Shown piece after piece: positions 24,760 to 34,140 of a stretch of 64,000 nucleotides of DNA. Each line of letters opens with the position of its first letter. Position 1 is the stretch's first letter. Source of the stretch: Streptomyces marispadix (GTDB lineage Bacteria; Actinomycetota; Actinomycetes; Streptomycetales; Streptomycetaceae); contig NZ_JAKWJU010000002.1 of NCBI RefSeq assembly GCF_022524345.1, positions 2,232,001 through 2,296,000 on the forward strand, written 5' to 3'. The notes under the pieces are model-generated. The model worked only from the letters and a program-made list of their open reading frames with translations. It was not told the origin of the DNA and searched no databases. Made by a program: the position numbers and the translations under genes.

Positions 24760-25947
24760 TTGGCGCCATCGGGAAAAAGCGCAGCCGCTGACTTCGGTCT
24801 CTACCGGCCGTCCGAAGAGCACGACATGCTCAGGGAGTCGGTGCGCGCCCTCTCCGAGGCGAAGATCGCGCCCTTCGCCGCCGAAGTGGACGAGGAGGGC
24901 CGCTTCCCCCAGGAGGCCCGGGACGCGCTGGAGGCCAACGACCTGCACGCCGTGCACGTGCCGGAGTCCTACGGCGGTGCGGGCGCCGACGCGCTCGCGA
25001 CCGTCATCGTCATCGAGGAGGTCGCCCGGGTCTGCGCCTCGTCCTCGCTGATTCCCGCGGTCAACAAGCTCGGTTCGCTGCCGGTGGTGCTCTCCGGCTC
25101 GGAGGAGCTGAAGAAGCGGTATCTCACGCCGCTCGCCGCCGGCGAAGCGATGTTCTCGTACTGCCTGAGCGAGCCGGACGCCGGTTCCGACGCGGGCGGG
25201 ATGAAGACCAAGGCCGTACGCGACGGCGACCACTACGTGCTCAACGGCGTGAAGCGCTGGATCACCAACGCCGGTGTCTCGGACTACTACACGGTCATGG
25301 CGGTGACCGACCCGGACAAGCGCACCAAGGGCATCTCCGCGTTCGTCGTGGAGAAGGACGACGAGGGCGTCTCCTTCGGCGCCCCGGAGAAGAAGCTCGG
25401 CATCAAGGGCTCCCCGACCAGGGAGGTCTACCTCGACAACGTGCGCATCCCCGCGGACCGCATGCTCGGCGAGGAGGGCACCGGCTTCGCCACCGCGATG
25501 AAGACCCTGGACCACACCCGCATCACCATCGCGGCACAGGCCCTCGGCATCGCGCAGGGCGCGCTCGACTACGCCAAGGGGTACGTCGCCGAGCGCAAGC
25601 AGTTCGGCAAGCCGATCGGCGACTTCCAGGGCGTGCAGTTCATGCTGGCCGACATGGCGATGAAGCTGGAGGCGGCACGTCAGCTCACTTACGCGGCGGC
25701 GGCCAAGTCCGAGCGCATCTCGCTCGGTGGCCCCGACGAGGATCTGACGTTCTTCGGCGCCGCCGCCAAGTGCTACGCGTCGGACGCGGCGATGGAGATC
25801 ACGACCGACGCGGTGCAGCTTCTGGGCGGCTACGGCTACACCCGTGACTACCCGGTCGAGCGCATGATGCGCGACGCCAAGATCACGCAGATCTACGAGG
25901 GCACGAACCAGGTACAGCGGATCGTGATGGCCCGCAACCTGCCGTAG
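24760..25947 (+). CDS. Acyl-CoA dehydrogenase
   Basis: The 395-residue flavoprotein removes two hydrogens from an acyl-CoA at the alpha-beta bond and passes them to ETF. Seen are the FAD/substrate segment YCLSEPDAGSDAGGMKTKA, RWITNAGVSDYY, KKLGIKGSPTREVYLDNVRIP, the helix QFGKPIGDFQGVQFMLADM, GGYGYTRDYPVERMMRDA and the C-terminal IYEGTNQVQRIVM, whose Glu is the usual catalytic base of short/medium-chain enzymes. The start is TTG at 24760 with TGAGGAG upstream; no ATG or GTG fits. A role in fatty-acid or branched-chain amino-acid breakdown is likely. It converges on a hydrolase gene. Confidence 0.95.
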   Translation: MAPSGKSAAADFGLYRPSEEHDMLRESVRALSEAKIAPFAAEVDEEGRFPQEARDALEANDLHAVHVPESYGGAGADALATVIVIEEVARVCASSSLIPAVNKLGSLPVVLSGSEELKKRYLTPLAAGEAMFSYCLSEPDAGSDAGGMKTKAVRDGDHYVLNGVKRWITNAGVSDYYTVMAVTDPDKRTKGISAFVVEKDDEGVSFGAPEKKLGIKGSPTREVYLDNVRIPADRMLGEEGTGFATAMKTLDHTRITIAAQALGIAQGALDYAKGYVAERKQFGKPIGDFQGVQFMLADMAMKLEAARQLTYAAAAKSERISLGGPDEDLTFFGAAAKCYASDAAMEITTDAVQLLGGYGYTRDYPVERMMRDAKITQIYEGTNQVQRIVMARNLP

Positions 25948-26058
25948 GCGCGGGGGCGTCGGGGCACGCGGGTCTTCGGGTCCGCGCGCCTGCGGATGCG
26001 CGGGTGCGGGCGTGGGCGTGTGCACGGCGGTGTACGCGCCCGCCCAAGTCCGGTCCGT

Positions 26059-27207
26059 TCACCGGTGGTTGCGGCCGAAGGGCGGCGGTGCCGTGCTCGA
26101 CCTGGCCGCGATCCAGCTCAGCACCGTCCGCTCGACGCCGGGCAAGGTCATCAGCCCGCCGCCGTGCTTCGCGCCCGGTACGGTCATGACCGTGACGCCG
26201 TCCTCCGCCATGCCGTGCCGAAGTTCCGCGTCGCGCAGGGCAGTCGAGTGCGCGACGGGTACGAAGTCGTGGCGGGAGTGGATGAGCAGCATCGGCGGAT
26301 CGTCGGCGCCCGAGGCACGCCGGGCCGCCGACATGTCCCGCCAGGCCCGGCGGCACAGCTTCGGGTCGCGCGTGCGGTCAGCCGCGTGCTCCCCGCCGCG
26401 TCCAGCCGCTCGCTGACGACGTGGCGCGGAGGGGTCGCAGCCCGCGAGCCGTGCCGCGCTGGCCCGCAGTACGGCCATGCCCGCGCGGTCGCCTCCGGGA
26501 GCCTTCGGAGTGCGCCATGCGCGGTACGGGTCGGCCACCGGGGAGAGTGCCACGACGCCGGCGAGGTGGCGCCGGCCCGGCCCGTACGTAGCGGCGGCGG
26601 TGGCGATCTGTCCGCCCGCCGAGGAGCCCAGCAGCACCAGCCTGTGCGGGTCCACGCCGAGCCGGTCGGCATGCTTCCTGATCCAGCGCAGGGCACGCAG
26701 CACGTCCGTGCGCTGGGCGGGCCAGGGGGCGTCGACGTTGCGGCGGTATTCGAGGCTGAAGACGGCGGGGCCCGTGGCCGCGATCCGCACGGCCCATCTG
26801 TTCCAGCCGGACGACCGCTGCTGGTACCAGAAGCCGCCGTGCACGATCACGACACCGGGGCGGCGCGGTCCCGGGCGGGCGGAACCCGAGCCGCTGTAGG
26901 CGATCAGGCGCTCACGAGGCAGCGGCCCGTAGGAGTACACCCGTCCCTTCACGCCCGCACGCCCTAGGCGGGGCACCCGCAAGCCAGGCCGCTGTACGCC
27001 GGGCCGCTGCGCGCCGGGCTTCCGTACGCCGGGCCGGTGTACCCCGGGCCCCTCCCCTTCGCGGCTGCCCGCTCCGGCACGATCCGCGCCCGGATCGTAG
27101 GCCCCCGGTCCCCGCGGCCCCGGGCGCTCGGCGGCGCCCCGTACGACCGGTGAGGTGCAGAAGACCAGCGCCAGGCACGTGACCAGCAGGAGGGGGAGGC
27201 TGCGCAC
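26059..27207 (-). CDS. Secreted alpha/beta hydrolase with RPG-repeat linker
   Basis: The protein (about 382 residues) starts with a signal peptide (SLPLLLVTCLALVFCTSPVV). Then follows a Pro/Gly/Arg linker of about 60 residues with degenerate RPGV/RPGL pentapeptides. The hydrolase domain has the oxyanion-hole HGGFWYQQ, the nucleophile LLGSSAGGQIA, HSRHDFVPVA (acid Asp) and GAKHGGG (catalytic His), as in the esterase/lipase and prolyl-peptidase-like families. The segment between the third strand and the acid is unusually Arg-rich. An extracellular esterase role is likely; the substrate is unknown. GTG 27207 places the signal peptide at the N-terminus; an ATG 20 codons upstream is the alternative. 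Confidence 0.8.
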   Translation of the reverse strand: MRSLPLLLVTCLALVFCTSPVVRGAAERPGPRGPGAYDPGADRAGAGSREGEGPGVHRPGVRKPGAQRPGVQRPGLRVPRLGRAGVKGRVYSYGPLPRERLIAYSGSGSARPGPRRPGVVIVHGGFWYQQRSSGWNRWAVRIAATGPAVFSLEYRRNVDAPWPAQRTDVLRALRWIRKHADRLGVDPHRLVLLGSSAGGQIATAAATYGPGRRHLAGVVALSPVADPYRAWRTPKAPGGDRAGMAVLRASAARLAGCDPSAPRRQRAAGRGGEHAADRTRDPKLCRRAWRDMSAARRASGADDPPMLLIHSRHDFVPVAHSTALRDAELRHGMAEDGVTVMTVPGAKHGGGLMTLPGVERTVLSWIAARSSTAPPPFGRNHR

Positions 27208-27280
27208 GTTCCCAGCGTCGGCGCCACGGTGGGGCGCCGCAACAGCACTTCCATGACCGTGCGTCACAGGTCATACGTAC

Positions 27281-27324
27281 GGAGGCCCCGGCTCCGCGTC
27301 GCACGGTGCGGAACCGGGGCCTCC
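27281..27324. terminator. Hairpin terminator downstream of the POT transporter gene
   Basis: GGAGGCCCCGG (27281-27291) and CCGGGGCCTCC (27314-27324) pair perfectly, with an inner TCCGC/GCGGA stem. It lies between the end of the transporter gene and the start of the hydrolase gene on the same strand. Confidence 0.7.
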
Positions 27325-27376
27325 GGCGCGAGGGCCGTACTGCCTCGCAGCAGAGCCTCGCTGCGCTGGGTCCGTA

Positions 27377-28882
27377 CTACTTCACGGAGCCCAGCAACGG
27401 GTTGACCTTCCTGCGGGCCGCCAGGAAGGCGAAGCCCGCGAGCGCCGCGATCACGCCCTGCACCGCGAAGCCCGTGGTGCTGCTCGCGGCGTCGCCGATG
27501 ACGAGCTGGACGATCGCGAAGACGCAGTCACCCGCGGTGACGGCCAGGAACCAGACGCCCATGAGCTGGCTGGCGTACTTGGCGGGCGCCAGCTTCGTGG
27601 TCACCGAAAGACCGACCGGCGAGAGGCACAGCTCCGCGACGGTCTGAAGCAGATACACGGTGATCAGCCACAGCGGGGTGACCTTGGCGCCGCCGTCGGC
27701 GGAGGCGATGGCCAGCATCATCACGCCGAAGGAGACGCCGATGCCGATGAGGCCGAAGGAGAACTTCGTGGTGGTGGCCGGGTTGCGGCTGCCGAGCTTG
27801 ACCCAGAGGGCGGCCAGCACGGGGGCGATGATCATCACCCAGAGCGGGTTGACCGACTGGAACCAGCTCGTGGGGAACTCGATCCCGAACAGGTCGGTCG
27901 CGGTGCTCTTCTCGGCGAAGAGGCTCAGCGTCGAGCCGGACTGGTCGAAGATCATCCAGAAGATCGCGGCGGCCACGAAGAACCAGATGTAGCCGCTGAG
28001 CTTCTTCCGCTCGTCCTCCGTGACTTCGCGGTCGCGGCGCATCCGTACGAAGTAGTACGTCGGCAGCACGAGACCGGCGATGCTCAGCGGCCACAGAACC
28101 CAGTCGATGGTGAAGAGGTCGGCGAGCACGACCGCCGCGTAGAAGACGCCCGCGACGACGGCGGCGATCACGGTGTTGCGGATCGCCTTGCTGCGGTCCT
28201 CGTCGTCCATCGGCTGCGGCACGACGCTGGACTCGGGGGCGAGGTGGCGGGTGCCGACCAGGAACTGGATGAGGCCCAGGGCCATGCCGACGGCGGCCAG
28301 GCCGAAGCCCAGGTGCCAGCTCACCTTCTGGCCCGCCCAGCCGATGAGGAGCGGGGCGGCGAAGGCGCCTATGTTGATGCCCATGTAGAAGACGGTGAAT
28401 CCGCCGTCCCTGCGCGGGTCGTTGGGGCCCGCGTAGAGCTGGCCGACCATCGTGGAGATGTTGGCCTTCAGCAGGCCGGAGCCGACGCCGATGAAGACCA
28501 GCCCGGCGAAGAAGAGGGCGTCCACGCCCACGGCCAGCAGCGCGTGACCGATCATGATGACGAACGCCGAGATCGCGACCGTCTTGCGGGGGCCCCAGAC
28601 GCGGTCGCCGAGCCAGCCGCCCGGCATCGCCATCAGGTAGACGGTGGCGTTGTAGACGGAGTAGAGCGCCACGGCGGTCGCCGAGGCCATGCCCATGCCG
28701 CCCTCGGTGACGGCGGCCGTCAGATAGAGGACGAGCAGGGCGCGCATCCCGTAGAAGCTGAAGCGCTCCCACATCTCGGTCATGAAGAGGGTGGCGAGAC
28801 CGCGGGGGTGACCGAAGAAGGTCTTGCCGTCGGCCGCAGGCGGATGCTGCGACGCGTCCTTGGACGCTGCTGTGGAGGCCAT
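27377..28882 (-). CDS. Peptide MFS transporter (POT/PTR2 family)
   Basis: The 501-residue membrane protein imports di- and tripeptides with protons. The N-terminus carries the family motif EMWERFSFYGMRALLVLYL (ExxERFxYYG type), and the second conserved block is VFIGVGSGLLKANISTMVGQLY. About 14 hydrophobic segments are spread along the chain, in line with bacterial POT proteins, and the length is typical. FTVFYMGINIGAFAAPLLIGW is the third signature. A terminator stands downstream. About 545 bp without a gene separate it from the divergent two-component system. Peptide uptake fits the nearby dipeptidase. Confidence 0.95.
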   Translation of the reverse strand: MASTAASKDASQHPPAADGKTFFGHPRGLATLFMTEMWERFSFYGMRALLVLYLTAAVTEGGMGMASATAVALYSVYNATVYLMAMPGGWLGDRVWGPRKTVAISAFVIMIGHALLAVGVDALFFAGLVFIGVGSGLLKANISTMVGQLYAGPNDPRRDGGFTVFYMGINIGAFAAPLLIGWAGQKVSWHLGFGLAAVGMALGLIQFLVGTRHLAPESSVVPQPMDDEDRSKAIRNTVIAAVVAGVFYAAVVLADLFTIDWVLWPLSIAGLVLPTYYFVRMRRDREVTEDERKKLSGYIWFFVAAAIFWMIFDQSGSTLSLFAEKSTATDLFGIEFPTSWFQSVNPLWVMIIAPVLAALWVKLGSRNPATTTKFSFGLIGIGVSFGVMMLAIASADGGAKVTPLWLITVYLLQTVAELCLSPVGLSVTTKLAPAKYASQLMGVWFLAVTAGDCVFAIVQLVIGDAASSTTGFAVQGVIAALAGFAFLAARRKVNPLLGSVK

Positions 28883-29428
28883 GTGGGGGGTTCCTCGCTG
28901 TGTGAGAAGGGGGCCGGTGCCGGACGCCGACGGGGTGCTGCCGGCCTACGGCGAGCCCCGCGTGCTTCTCACACGGCAGGGCCCGGCGCTGGGGACATGT
29001 GGCTGTGGTGCCGCTTCCGCCGCACGGTCCCCGAGGCCGGGAAGCGGCGGGTGGGCCCTTGCGGGCGGACGTTCCTGAGAAGTCCGGGCATCACGGGGCC
29101 GGCTCATGCGCGTGCTCGCCCGCCCCCCTTGGCGGAAAGTCCGCCGCCGGACCGGCCGGCCACGGCACTGGGCTCGCATGGCCGACGACACAGGATCACC
29201 GCCGTACTGGTCTCCGCCCCGCCGGGCGCCGCCCCTGGGTGATCACGCCGGAAGCCAGCTCACCATACGTCAGATGGGTGCCCGTAACGGAAGGGTTTGG
29301 GAGCAGGATCACAGGTACAAGCAGTAAATTCCCAGTCAATCCGAAGGTAACGAGTTCGCATCGCCGAGGATCCGGGCGGGTTGACGGGGACCGGCCTTGC
29401 CCTCGGCCACGAGGACTACCATCGGCGC
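28883..29428. other. Long gene-free region between a POT transporter and a two-component system
   Basis: No frame in this 545 bp has convincing codon bias together with a start and ribosome site. It carries GTGTGAGAAG (28900-28909) with its exact inverted copy at 28965-28974, 55 nt apart, directly before the transporter start. The right 150 nt are comparatively AT-rich and presumably hold the response-regulator promoter, but no clear hexamer pair was found. Confidence 0.5.
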
Positions 29429-30109
29429 ATGACCCGTGTACTGCTCGCCGAGGATGACGCCGCGATCTCGGAACCCCTCGCCCGCGCGCTGCGCCGGGAG
29501 GGATACGAGGTCGAGGTGCGCGAGGACGGCCCCGGGGCGCTCGACGCCGGCCTCAAGGAGGGCATCGATCTGGTCGTGCTCGACCTCGGGCTGCCCGGCA
29601 TGGACGGCCTGGAGGTCTGCCGCCGGCTGCGCAACGAGGGGCACGCCTTCCCCGTGCTGGTCCTCACGGCGCGCGCCGACGAGGTGGACACCGTCGTCGG
29701 CCTGGACGCGGGTGCCGACGACTACGTCACCAAGCCCTTCCGGCTGGCCGAACTGCTGGCCCGTGTGCGTGCGCTGCTGCGGCGCGGCGCCGCGGCGGAG
29801 CCGACGCCGCCGCCCGCCACCCACGGCGTGCGCATCGACGTCGACTCCCACAGGGTGTGGATGGGCGAGGAGGAACTCCAGCTCACGGCCAAGGAGTTCG
29901 ACCTGCTGCGGGTGCTGGTGCGGGACGCCGGGCGCGTCGTCACCCGCGACCAGCTCATGCGCGAGGTCTGGGACACCACGTGGTGGTCGTCGACGAAGAC
30001 CCTGGACATGCACATCTCATGGCTCCGTAAGAAGCTCGGCGACGACGCCGCCAATCCGCGCTACATCGCCACCGTGCGGGGCGTCGGATTCCGCTTCGAG
30101 AAGAGCTGA
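29429..30109 (+). CDS. OmpR-family response regulator
   Basis: The 226-residue protein has a receiver domain (RVLLAEDDAAISEPLARAL; phosphoacceptor Asp in VVLDLGLPGMDG; Thr in VLTARAD; Lys in DYVTKPF) and a winged-helix DNA-binding domain (LTAKEFDLLRVLVRDAGRVVTRDQLMREVW and the wing YIATVRGVGFRFE). ATG 29429 was chosen because the receiver begins right after it and GAGGA lies 13 nt upstream. The sensor kinase gene follows after 25 bp, so the two form one operon. The signal and targets are unknown. Confidence 0.95.
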   Translation: MTRVLLAEDDAAISEPLARALRREGYEVEVREDGPGALDAGLKEGIDLVVLDLGLPGMDGLEVCRRLRNEGHAFPVLVLTARADEVDTVVGLDAGADDYVTKPFRLAELLARVRALLRRGAAAEPTPPPATHGVRIDVDSHRVWMGEEELQLTAKEFDLLRVLVRDAGRVVTRDQLMREVWDTTWWSSTKTLDMHISWLRKKLGDDAANPRYIATVRGVGFRFEKS

Positions 30110-30134
30110 GTACGACCGGCGTGGAGGGCTGCAC

Positions 30135-31418
30135 GTGCGGCGCAGGCTGATTCTCTCGACGCTCGCCGTCGTGCTCGTCGTGGTCGCCGTGTTCGGGATC
30201 TCGCTGGTCCTCGTCGAGTCGCGCTCCATCGAGAACAGCGCCCGTGACGGCGTGAAGTCGGAGGCCGTGCAGCTCGTCTCCGTGGTGGAGAGCCGCATAG
30301 TCGCAGGCGAACAGGTCTCCCCCGCGACCATGGGCAACGCCGTCCCGCACAACCGGCACGTACGCATCGAGGTCCCCGGCAAGAAGACCATCACGCTGGG
30401 CGAGCGCCCCGAGGGCAAGGTCATAGAGGCGTCGCAGTCGGGAGCGCACGGGGAGCGCATCACCGTGCGGCAGGGATACAGCTCGGTGCAGGACGAACTG
30501 GGCCGCACGCTGCTGATCATCCTCGCCGTGGCGCTGCTGGCCGTCGCCGCCGCGGCCATCCTCGCCGTACGGCAGGCGCACCGCGTCGCGGCGCCGCTCA
30601 CGGACCTCGCGGAGACCGCGGAACGCCTCGGCTCGGGCGACCCGCGCCCCCGGCACCGGCGCTACGGCGTGCCCGAACTGGACCGCGTGGCCGACGTGCT
30701 GGACGGCAGCGCCGACCGTATCGGCCGGATGCTGACCGCCGAGCGGCGCCTGGCCGCGGACGCCTCGCACCAGTTGCGTACGCCCCTCACCGCGCTGTCG
30801 ATGCGGCTGGAGGAGATCATCGCCACCGCCGACACCGACGATCCGGAGGACCGTGCGACCGTCAAGGAGGAGGCGACGATCGCGCTTGCGCAGGTGGAGC
30901 GGCTCACGGACGTCGTGCAGCGGCTGCTGACCAACTCCCGTGATCCGCGCTCCGCTTCGGCCGTCGGCTTCGACCTCGACGAGGTGCTCAAGCAGCAGAT
31001 GGAGGAGTGGAAGCCGGCGTATCGCAGCGCGGGGCGGGCGATCGTACGTTCCGGGAAGCCTGGCCTGAAGGCCGTGGGCACGCCGGGCGCGGTCGCCGGC
31101 GTACTGGCGACGCTGATCGAGAACTCCCTGATGCACGGCGCGGGACGGGTCGCGCTGCGTACCCGCGTCACCGGCAACCAGGTCGTGGTCGAGGTGACGG
31201 ACGAGGGCCCCGGCGTCGACTCCGCGCTGGGCTCACGCGTCTTCGAACGGACCGTGAGCGGCCACAACTCCACCGGTCTCGGACTCGCCGTCGCCCGCGA
31301 TCTCGCGGAGGCCGACGGCGGCCGGCTGGAGCTACTTCAGCATCACCCGCCGGTCTTCGCTCTCTTCCTCAGCCGGGAGACCGTTCCTGGAACGGGAGCG
31401 GGCGAGAACGCGGCCTGA
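30135..31418 (+). CDS. Sensor histidine kinase
   Basis: The 427-residue kinase is the partner of the response regulator just upstream. It has a membrane span at about 6-28, an extracytoplasmic loop of roughly 95 residues, a second span at about 126-146, a HAMP linker, the DHp box DASHQLRTPLTALSMRLEE with phosphoacceptor His212, and an ATPase domain with NSLMHGAG (N box), DEGPGV (G1) and STGLGLAVA (G2). The GTG start follows GTGGAGGG. Its last 87 bp overlap the 3' end of the convergent GtrA gene on the opposite strand. Confidence 0.94.
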   Translation: MRRRLILSTLAVVLVVVAVFGISLVLVESRSIENSARDGVKSEAVQLVSVVESRIVAGEQVSPATMGNAVPHNRHVRIEVPGKKTITLGERPEGKVIEASQSGAHGERITVRQGYSSVQDELGRTLLIILAVALLAVAAAAILAVRQAHRVAAPLTDLAETAERLGSGDPRPRHRRYGVPELDRVADVLDGSADRIGRMLTAERRLAADASHQLRTPLTALSMRLEEIIATADTDDPEDRATVKEEATIALAQVERLTDVVQRLLTNSRDPRSASAVGFDLDEVLKQQMEEWKPAYRSAGRAIVRSGKPGLKAVGTPGAVAGVLATLIENSLMHGAGRVALRTRVTGNQVVVEVTDEGPGVDSALGSRVFERTVSGHNSTGLGLAVARDLAEADGGRLELLQHHPPVFALFLSRETVPGTGAGENAA

Positions 31419-31868
31419 GCCGGATACGAAGACCCAAGTGCGGTACGTCCAGAAGCGGAAGACGGTGCCGATGCCGAGGCCGACGACGTTCTTGGCGATG
31501 TTGTCGGCGAGCGGCGAGGTGTAGCCCATCCCGTAGTGGGAGACGGCGAGCACGGCGTTCTCGATGACGAGCGCGATGCCGCTGAAGAAGAAGAACCGCA
31601 CGGTCTCGCGGTGCATGCGGCGCTTGTCGGTGTGCCGGTACGTCCAGTAGCGGTTGCCGAGGTAGTTGGTGACGATCGCGACGAGCTGGGAGATCACACC
31701 GGAGCGGATGGGCGCCAACTGGAGCGTGTGGATGCACAGGTTGAAGACGGCCACGTTGACCAGGAAGCCCACCGCGCCGACCGCTCCGAACTTCGCGACC
31801 TCGCGGACGAGACGTTCGAGCCGGCTGCGCAGACCTCTCAGCGTGCGCGCTGCGCTCCAGTCACCCAT
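31332..31868 (-). CDS. GtrA family membrane protein
   Basis: The protein of 178 residues has four hydrophobic segments (FGAVGAVGFLVNVAVFNLCI, SGVISQLVAIVTNYLGNRYWTY, FFFFSGIALVIENAVLAV, NIAKNVVGLGIGTVFRFWTYRTWVF) and the NYLGNRYWTY / FRFWTYRTWVF pattern of the GtrA family. GtrA proteins are linked to cell-surface polysaccharide synthesis, probably by moving lipid-linked sugars across the membrane. The ATG at 31868 was chosen because the first membrane segment follows and the upstream extension is Arg-rich. The tail overlaps the histidine kinase gene by 87 bp. The 260 bp upstream towards purK hold no gene. Confidence 0.9.
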   Translation of the reverse strand: MGDWSAARTLRGLRSRLERLVREVAKFGAVGAVGFLVNVAVFNLCIHTLQLAPIRSGVISQLVAIVTNYLGNRYWTYRHTDKRRMHRETVRFFFFSGIALVIENAVLAVSHYGMGYTSPLADNIAKNVVGLGIGTVFRFWTYRTWVFVSGSGRVLARSRSRNGLPAEEESEDRRVMLK

Positions 31869-32128
31869 AGTGCCGCTGCCCCGTTCCGGTCGCCGTCGTC
31901 CGTCCCCCGCGCCACATGCTAACCAGCGCCGCTCCGCTGTCGCAGTGCAGCCGAGCCGGGCCCGTGGCGGGCGGGCCACCGGCGGCGCGTCGGCACGAAG
32001 GACACGAAGGTACGCCTCAGGGGGCCGCCGGGGCGGTCCTGCCGCGCACCGTGAGCCTCGATGCCGGTCGCTGCCCGCCGGTCACCCGCCGCGCACAGGG
32101 GTAGACGCCGTACGGATACGCTGAGGTT

Positions 32129-33376
32129 GTGACGTTCCCCGTAGTCGGCATGGTCGGTGGCGGCCAGCTAGCCCGCATGACTCACGAAGCGGGCATTCCG
32201 CTAGGCATCAGATTCAGGCTTCTCTCCGGCGCACCGCAGGACTCGGCGGCGCTGGTGGCGCACGACGTGGTGGTCGGCGACCACCGCGATCTGGGCACCC
32301 TGCGCGAATTCGCGCGGGGCTGCGACGTGATCACCTTCGATCACGAGCATGTGCCCACCGAGCATCTTCGGGCGCTGGAGGCGGACGGCGTCGCCGTACG
32401 GCCGGGCCCCGACGCGCTCGTGCACGCACAGGACAAGGGCGTGATGCGGGCGCGGCTCGACGGCATCGGGGTGCCCTGCCCGCGGCACCGCGTCGTGCGG
32501 GACCCCGCGGACACGGCGGCCTTCGCACAGGAGATCTCAAGCCCTGGCGGCGACGGTCCGGACGGCGGCACAGGCAGCGGAACCAGCGTCGCGGGCAGTG
32601 GCGAAGGCAGCGGCACCGCGGCCCAAGTCCCCGCGGACGGCGCCTTCCCCGTGCCCGTGGTGCTGAAGACCGTGCGCGGCGGCTACGACGGCAAGGGCGT
32701 CTGGGTCGTACGCAGCCGCGACGAGGCGGCGGAGCCCTTCAAGGCGGGGGTGCCCGTACTGGCCGAGGAGAAGGTCGACTTCGCACGCGAGCTCGCGGCC
32801 TGTGTGGTGCGCTCGCCGCACGGGCAGGCCGTCGCCTATCCCGTCGTCGAGTCCGTGCAGGTGGGCGGCGTCTGCGACACGGTGATCGCGCCCGCACCCG
32901 GCCTTCCCGGCGAAGAAGCCGTACGGGCACAGGAGTTGGCGCTGCGGATCGCCGACGAGCTCGGCGTCGTGGGGCACATGGCGGTGGAGCTGTTCGAGAC
33001 GCACGACGGGCGCGTGCTGGTGAACGAGCTGGCGATGCGCCCGCACAACTCCGGCCACTGGACCCAGGACGGGGCGGTCACCTCGCAGTTCGCCAACCAT
33101 CTGCGTGCCGTGCTGGACCTGCCGCTGGGCGATCCGCGCCCACGCGCCCGCTGGACCGTGATGGCGAACGTACTGGGCGGCGACTACCCGGACATGTACT
33201 CGGCGTACCGCCACTGCATGGCACGCGACCCGCGGTTGAAGATCCACATGTACGGCAAGGACGTGAAGCCCGGCCGTAAGGTCGGCCACGTCAACACCTA
33301 CGGCGACGACTTGGACGACGTGCGCGAACGCGCCGCACACGCCGCCGGATACCTGCGAGGAACGATCACCGAATGA
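32129..33376 (+). CDS. purK: PurK: N5-carboxyaminoimidazole ribonucleotide synthase
   Basis: PurK uses ATP and bicarbonate to carboxylate aminoimidazole ribonucleotide in purine synthesis. The 415-residue ATP-grasp protein has [21 protein letters not shown] at the start, [28 protein letters not shown] (ATP loop), [41 protein letters not shown] with the metal-binding Glu and Asn. About residues 135-170 form a Gly/Ser-rich insertion ([20 protein letters not shown]) just before the ATP loop, not found in usual PurKs. Its stop overlaps the purE start (ATGA at 33373). Confidence 0.96.
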   Translation: MTFPVVGMVGGGQLARMTHEAGIPLGIRFRLLSGAPQDSAALVAHDVVVGDHRDLGTLREFARGCDVITFDHEHVPTEHLRALEADGVAVRPGPDALVHAQDKGVMRARLDGIGVPCPRHRVVRDPADTAAFAQEISSPGGDGPDGGTGSGTSVAGSGEGSGTAAQVPADGAFPVPVVLKTVRGGYDGKGVWVVRSRDEAAEPFKAGVPVLAEEKVDFARELAACVVRSPHGQAVAYPVVESVQVGGVCDTVIAPAPGLPGEEAVRAQELALRIADELGVVGHMAVELFETHDGRVLVNELAMRPHNSGHWTQDGAVTSQFANHLRAVLDLPLGDPRPRARWTVMANVLGGDYPDMYSAYRHCMARDPRLKIHMYGKDVKPGRKVGHVNTYGDDLDDVRERAAHAAGYLRGTITE

Positions 33377-34140
33377 CGAATGGAACCCCGCTCGTCGGCC
33401 TCGTCATGGGCTCCGACTCCGACTGGCCGGTCATGGAGGAAGCCGCGAAGGCGCTGGACGAGTTCGAGGTGGCGTACGAGGCCGACGTCGTCTCCGCGCA
33501 CCGCATGCCGCGGGAGATGGTGGCCTATGGCGAGGAGGCCGCCGAGCGCGGACTGCGCGTCATCATCGCGGGCGCGGGCGGCGCCGCCCATCTGCCGGGC
33601 ATGCTCGCGTCGGTGACGCCGCTGCCGGTCATCGGCGTGCCGGTGCCGCTGAAGTACCTCGACGGCATGGACTCGCTGCTGTCCATCGTGCAGATGCCCG
33701 CGGGCGTGCCCGTCGCCACGGTCTCGGTGGGCGGCGCCCGCAACGCCGGCCTGCTGGCCGTACGGATGCTCGCGGCGCAGGACCCCGAACTCCAGGAGCG
33801 CATGCGCAAGTTCCAGCAGGAGCTGAACGAGGAGGCCACCGAGAAGGGCCGTCGGCTGCGCAGCAAGGTCGAAGCGGGCAGGACCGGCTTCGGCTTCGGG
33901 GGAGCTGATGACGGCGGACTCCGCGGAGAGCCTGCTGGAGCGTGCGCGCGGACTCCTCGCCGAGCACCCCGTGCTGGACGGCCACAACGACCTGCCGTGG
34001 GCACTGCGTACACAGGTCTCCTACGACATCTCGCGGCGCGACGTCTCCCGCGACCAGTCGGCCCATCTGCACACCGACATTCCGCGGCTGCGGGCGGGCG
34101 GCGTGGGCGGGCAGTTCTGGTCGGTGTACGTGAGCTGTGA
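33373..34140 (+). CDS. purE: PurE: N5-CAIR mutase, with an anomalous C-terminal extension
   Basis: PurE converts N5-CAIR to CAIR. The real domain covers residues 1-175: [24 protein letters not shown] and [14 protein letters not shown] are the substrate-binding motifs. It starts within the purK stop (ATGA). PurE is normally about 160-180 residues, yet this frame runs on for about 80 more residues of Arg/Pro/Ala-rich sequence that is the shadow of the dipeptidase gene. At the G5 run 33898-33902 one more G would give a TGA at 33906-33908 overlapping the dipeptidase ATG, the usual coupled arrangement. A missing base in the assembly or a recent frameshift is therefore likely; the true end is probably near 33908. 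Confidence 0.9.
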   Translation: MTNGTPLVGLVMGSDSDWPVMEEAAKALDEFEVAYEADVVSAHRMPREMVAYGEEAAERGLRVIIAGAGGAAHLPGMLASVTPLPVIGVPVPLKYLDGMDSLLSIVQMPAGVPVATVSVGGARNAGLLAVRMLAAQDPELQERMRKFQQELNEEATEKGRRLRSKVEAGRTGFGFGGADDGGLRGEPAGACARTPRRAPRAGRPQRPAVGTAYTGLLRHLAARRLPRPVGPSAHRHSAAAGGRRGRAVLVGVREL

